The notes under the pieces are model-generated. The model made no database searches, was not told the DNA's origin, and worked only from the letters and a program-made list of their open reading frames with translations. The translations under genes and the position numbers were made by a program. Shown piece by piece: positions 6,641 through 7,168 of a DNA stretch of 7,168 nucleotides; within the stretch, counting starts at the first letter, position 1; the number at the start of each line of letters is the position of its first letter. The DNA is from Melioribacter roseus (GTDB lineage: Bacteria; Bacteroidota; Ignavibacteria; Ignavibacteriales; Melioribacteraceae), in NCBI GenBank assembly GCA_020724325.1, contig DYHC01000104.1, positions 1-7,168 on the forward strand, in the 5' to 3' direction.

Positions 6641-7168
6641 ATGACAAGAAAAAATTTTTATTCGATCATCGGCTTAATTTTTATTACTGTAATAATCGGA
6701 TGCAGTAAATCGGATGAGAAGAAAGATGCCAAGCCACAAGCCGGTAATAATTTCGAAACAATTACTCTTAAGGAAGAGAACTTATTACTAAGATATAACT
6801 TCTCTAAAGGGGATAAATTCAAATATAAGCTTACTACAATCTCAACATCCGATGAAACAATTAAAGCCGATTCTACAATCAATTCAAAACTGATTCAGAC
6901 ACTTACCTATTTTGTAGTTATTGAAGTTTTAGAAATTGATGAGGATAATATAGCTGAGATGAATTTAAATATTGCCTCGATAAATCTGGATGCAAATATC
7001 AACGGGCAGAAAATAACATTCGATTCAAAAGCGGAACTTCCTCAGGAAGAGAAGCTGCGATTCATTGAATATGCGAGTATCGCAAACTCACCATATCGCG
7101 CACGCGTAAGTTCAAGAGGTGAAGTTGTAGAAGTAACCAGATTGGATAAGATGATAGACAAAATGAAT
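6641..7168 (+). CDS. Putative lipoprotein of unknown function (C-terminus cut by window edge)
   Basis: The reading frame is open from an ATG at 6641 to the window end, 176 codons. Residues 1-20 are a lipoprotein signal peptide: positive TRK, a hydrophobic stretch (about 7-20) and the lipobox IIGC with C21 as the lipidated residue. After C21 comes SKSDEKKDAKPQ, an acidic and charged linker, then a mostly beta-strand domain starting near 49 (LLRYNFSKGDKFKYKLTTIST), with alternating polar and hydrophobic residues through FVVIEVLEIDEDNIAEMNL and the RVSSRGEVVEV segment near 154-164. This pattern, with the x-YNFSKGDKFKYK start and a later SSRGEV, resembles the DUF6263-type lipoproteins of Bacteroidetes, but I recall that from family style only and could not search. 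It probably sits in the periplasm or outer membrane. Only weak ribosome-site sequence (GGAAAT) precedes it. Function is not known. Confidence 0.85.
   Translation, partial: MTRKNFYSIIGLIFITVIIGCSKSDEKKDAKPQAGNNFETITLKEENLLLRYNFSKGDKFKYKLTTISTSDETIKADSTINSKLIQTLTYFVVIEVLEIDEDNIAEMNLNIASINLDANINGQKITFDSKAELPQEEKLRFIEYASIANSPYRARVSSRGEVVEVTRLDKMIDKMN

Noticed and set aside
6658..6882. Minus-strand open frame opposite the lipoprotein gene
   Set aside because: The plus frame has a signal peptide and lipobox; the minus frame has neither a ribosome site nor a family pattern.

Overview
This AT-rich window is almost fully coding and carries ordinary bacterial housekeeping genes. Gene content, AT-rich base use, a TAnnTTTG-type promoter match and the style of the proteins (short pyruvoyl-dependent Psd, Bacillus-type PssA, YbaB-RecR pair, Bacteroidetes-like outer-membrane lipoprotein) suggest the Bacteroidota/Chlorobiota/Ignavibacteriota group, perhaps an Ignavibacteria-like lineage. 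This placement is inference from style and was not tested by a search. I see no mobile element, CRISPR array, rRNA, tRNA or phage gene.

Layout. On the minus strand at the left edge are recR (entering the window without its C-terminus) and ybaB/ebfC just upstream of it, a classic recombination/nucleoid pair. A 139 bp AT-rich divergent intergenic region follows. From there everything reads rightward: psd and pssA (phosphatidylethanolamine synthesis, overlapping by 8 bp), purS and purQ (two small subunits of FGAM synthase, overlapping by 4 bp), tatA (Tat protein export), gatA (amidotransferase A subunit for Gln-tRNA/Asn-tRNA), sucD (succinyl-CoA synthetase alpha), ndk (nucleoside diphosphate kinase), and a lipoprotein of unknown function that runs off the right edge. 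Gaps between the rightward genes are at most 69 bp, so much of the strand may be co-transcribed. The two larger gaps, before sucD and before the lipoprotein gene, are the likeliest places for extra promoters.

How the genes fit together. Psd and PssA perform successive steps from CDP-diacylglycerol and serine to phosphatidylethanolamine. PurS and PurQ need PurL, which is not here. GatA needs GatB and GatC, TatA needs TatC, and SucD needs SucC, none of which are in the window, so several complexes are encoded in a dispersed way. SucD makes NTP at substrate level and Ndk equilibrates NTP pools, a sensible functional neighbourhood.

The points most worth a second look are a lysine-rich extension of about 40 residues on SucD, the high share of TTG starts (4 of 11 genes), the separation of purSQ from purL, and the uncharacterised lipoprotein. 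I do not see evidence for a novel multi-gene system here.
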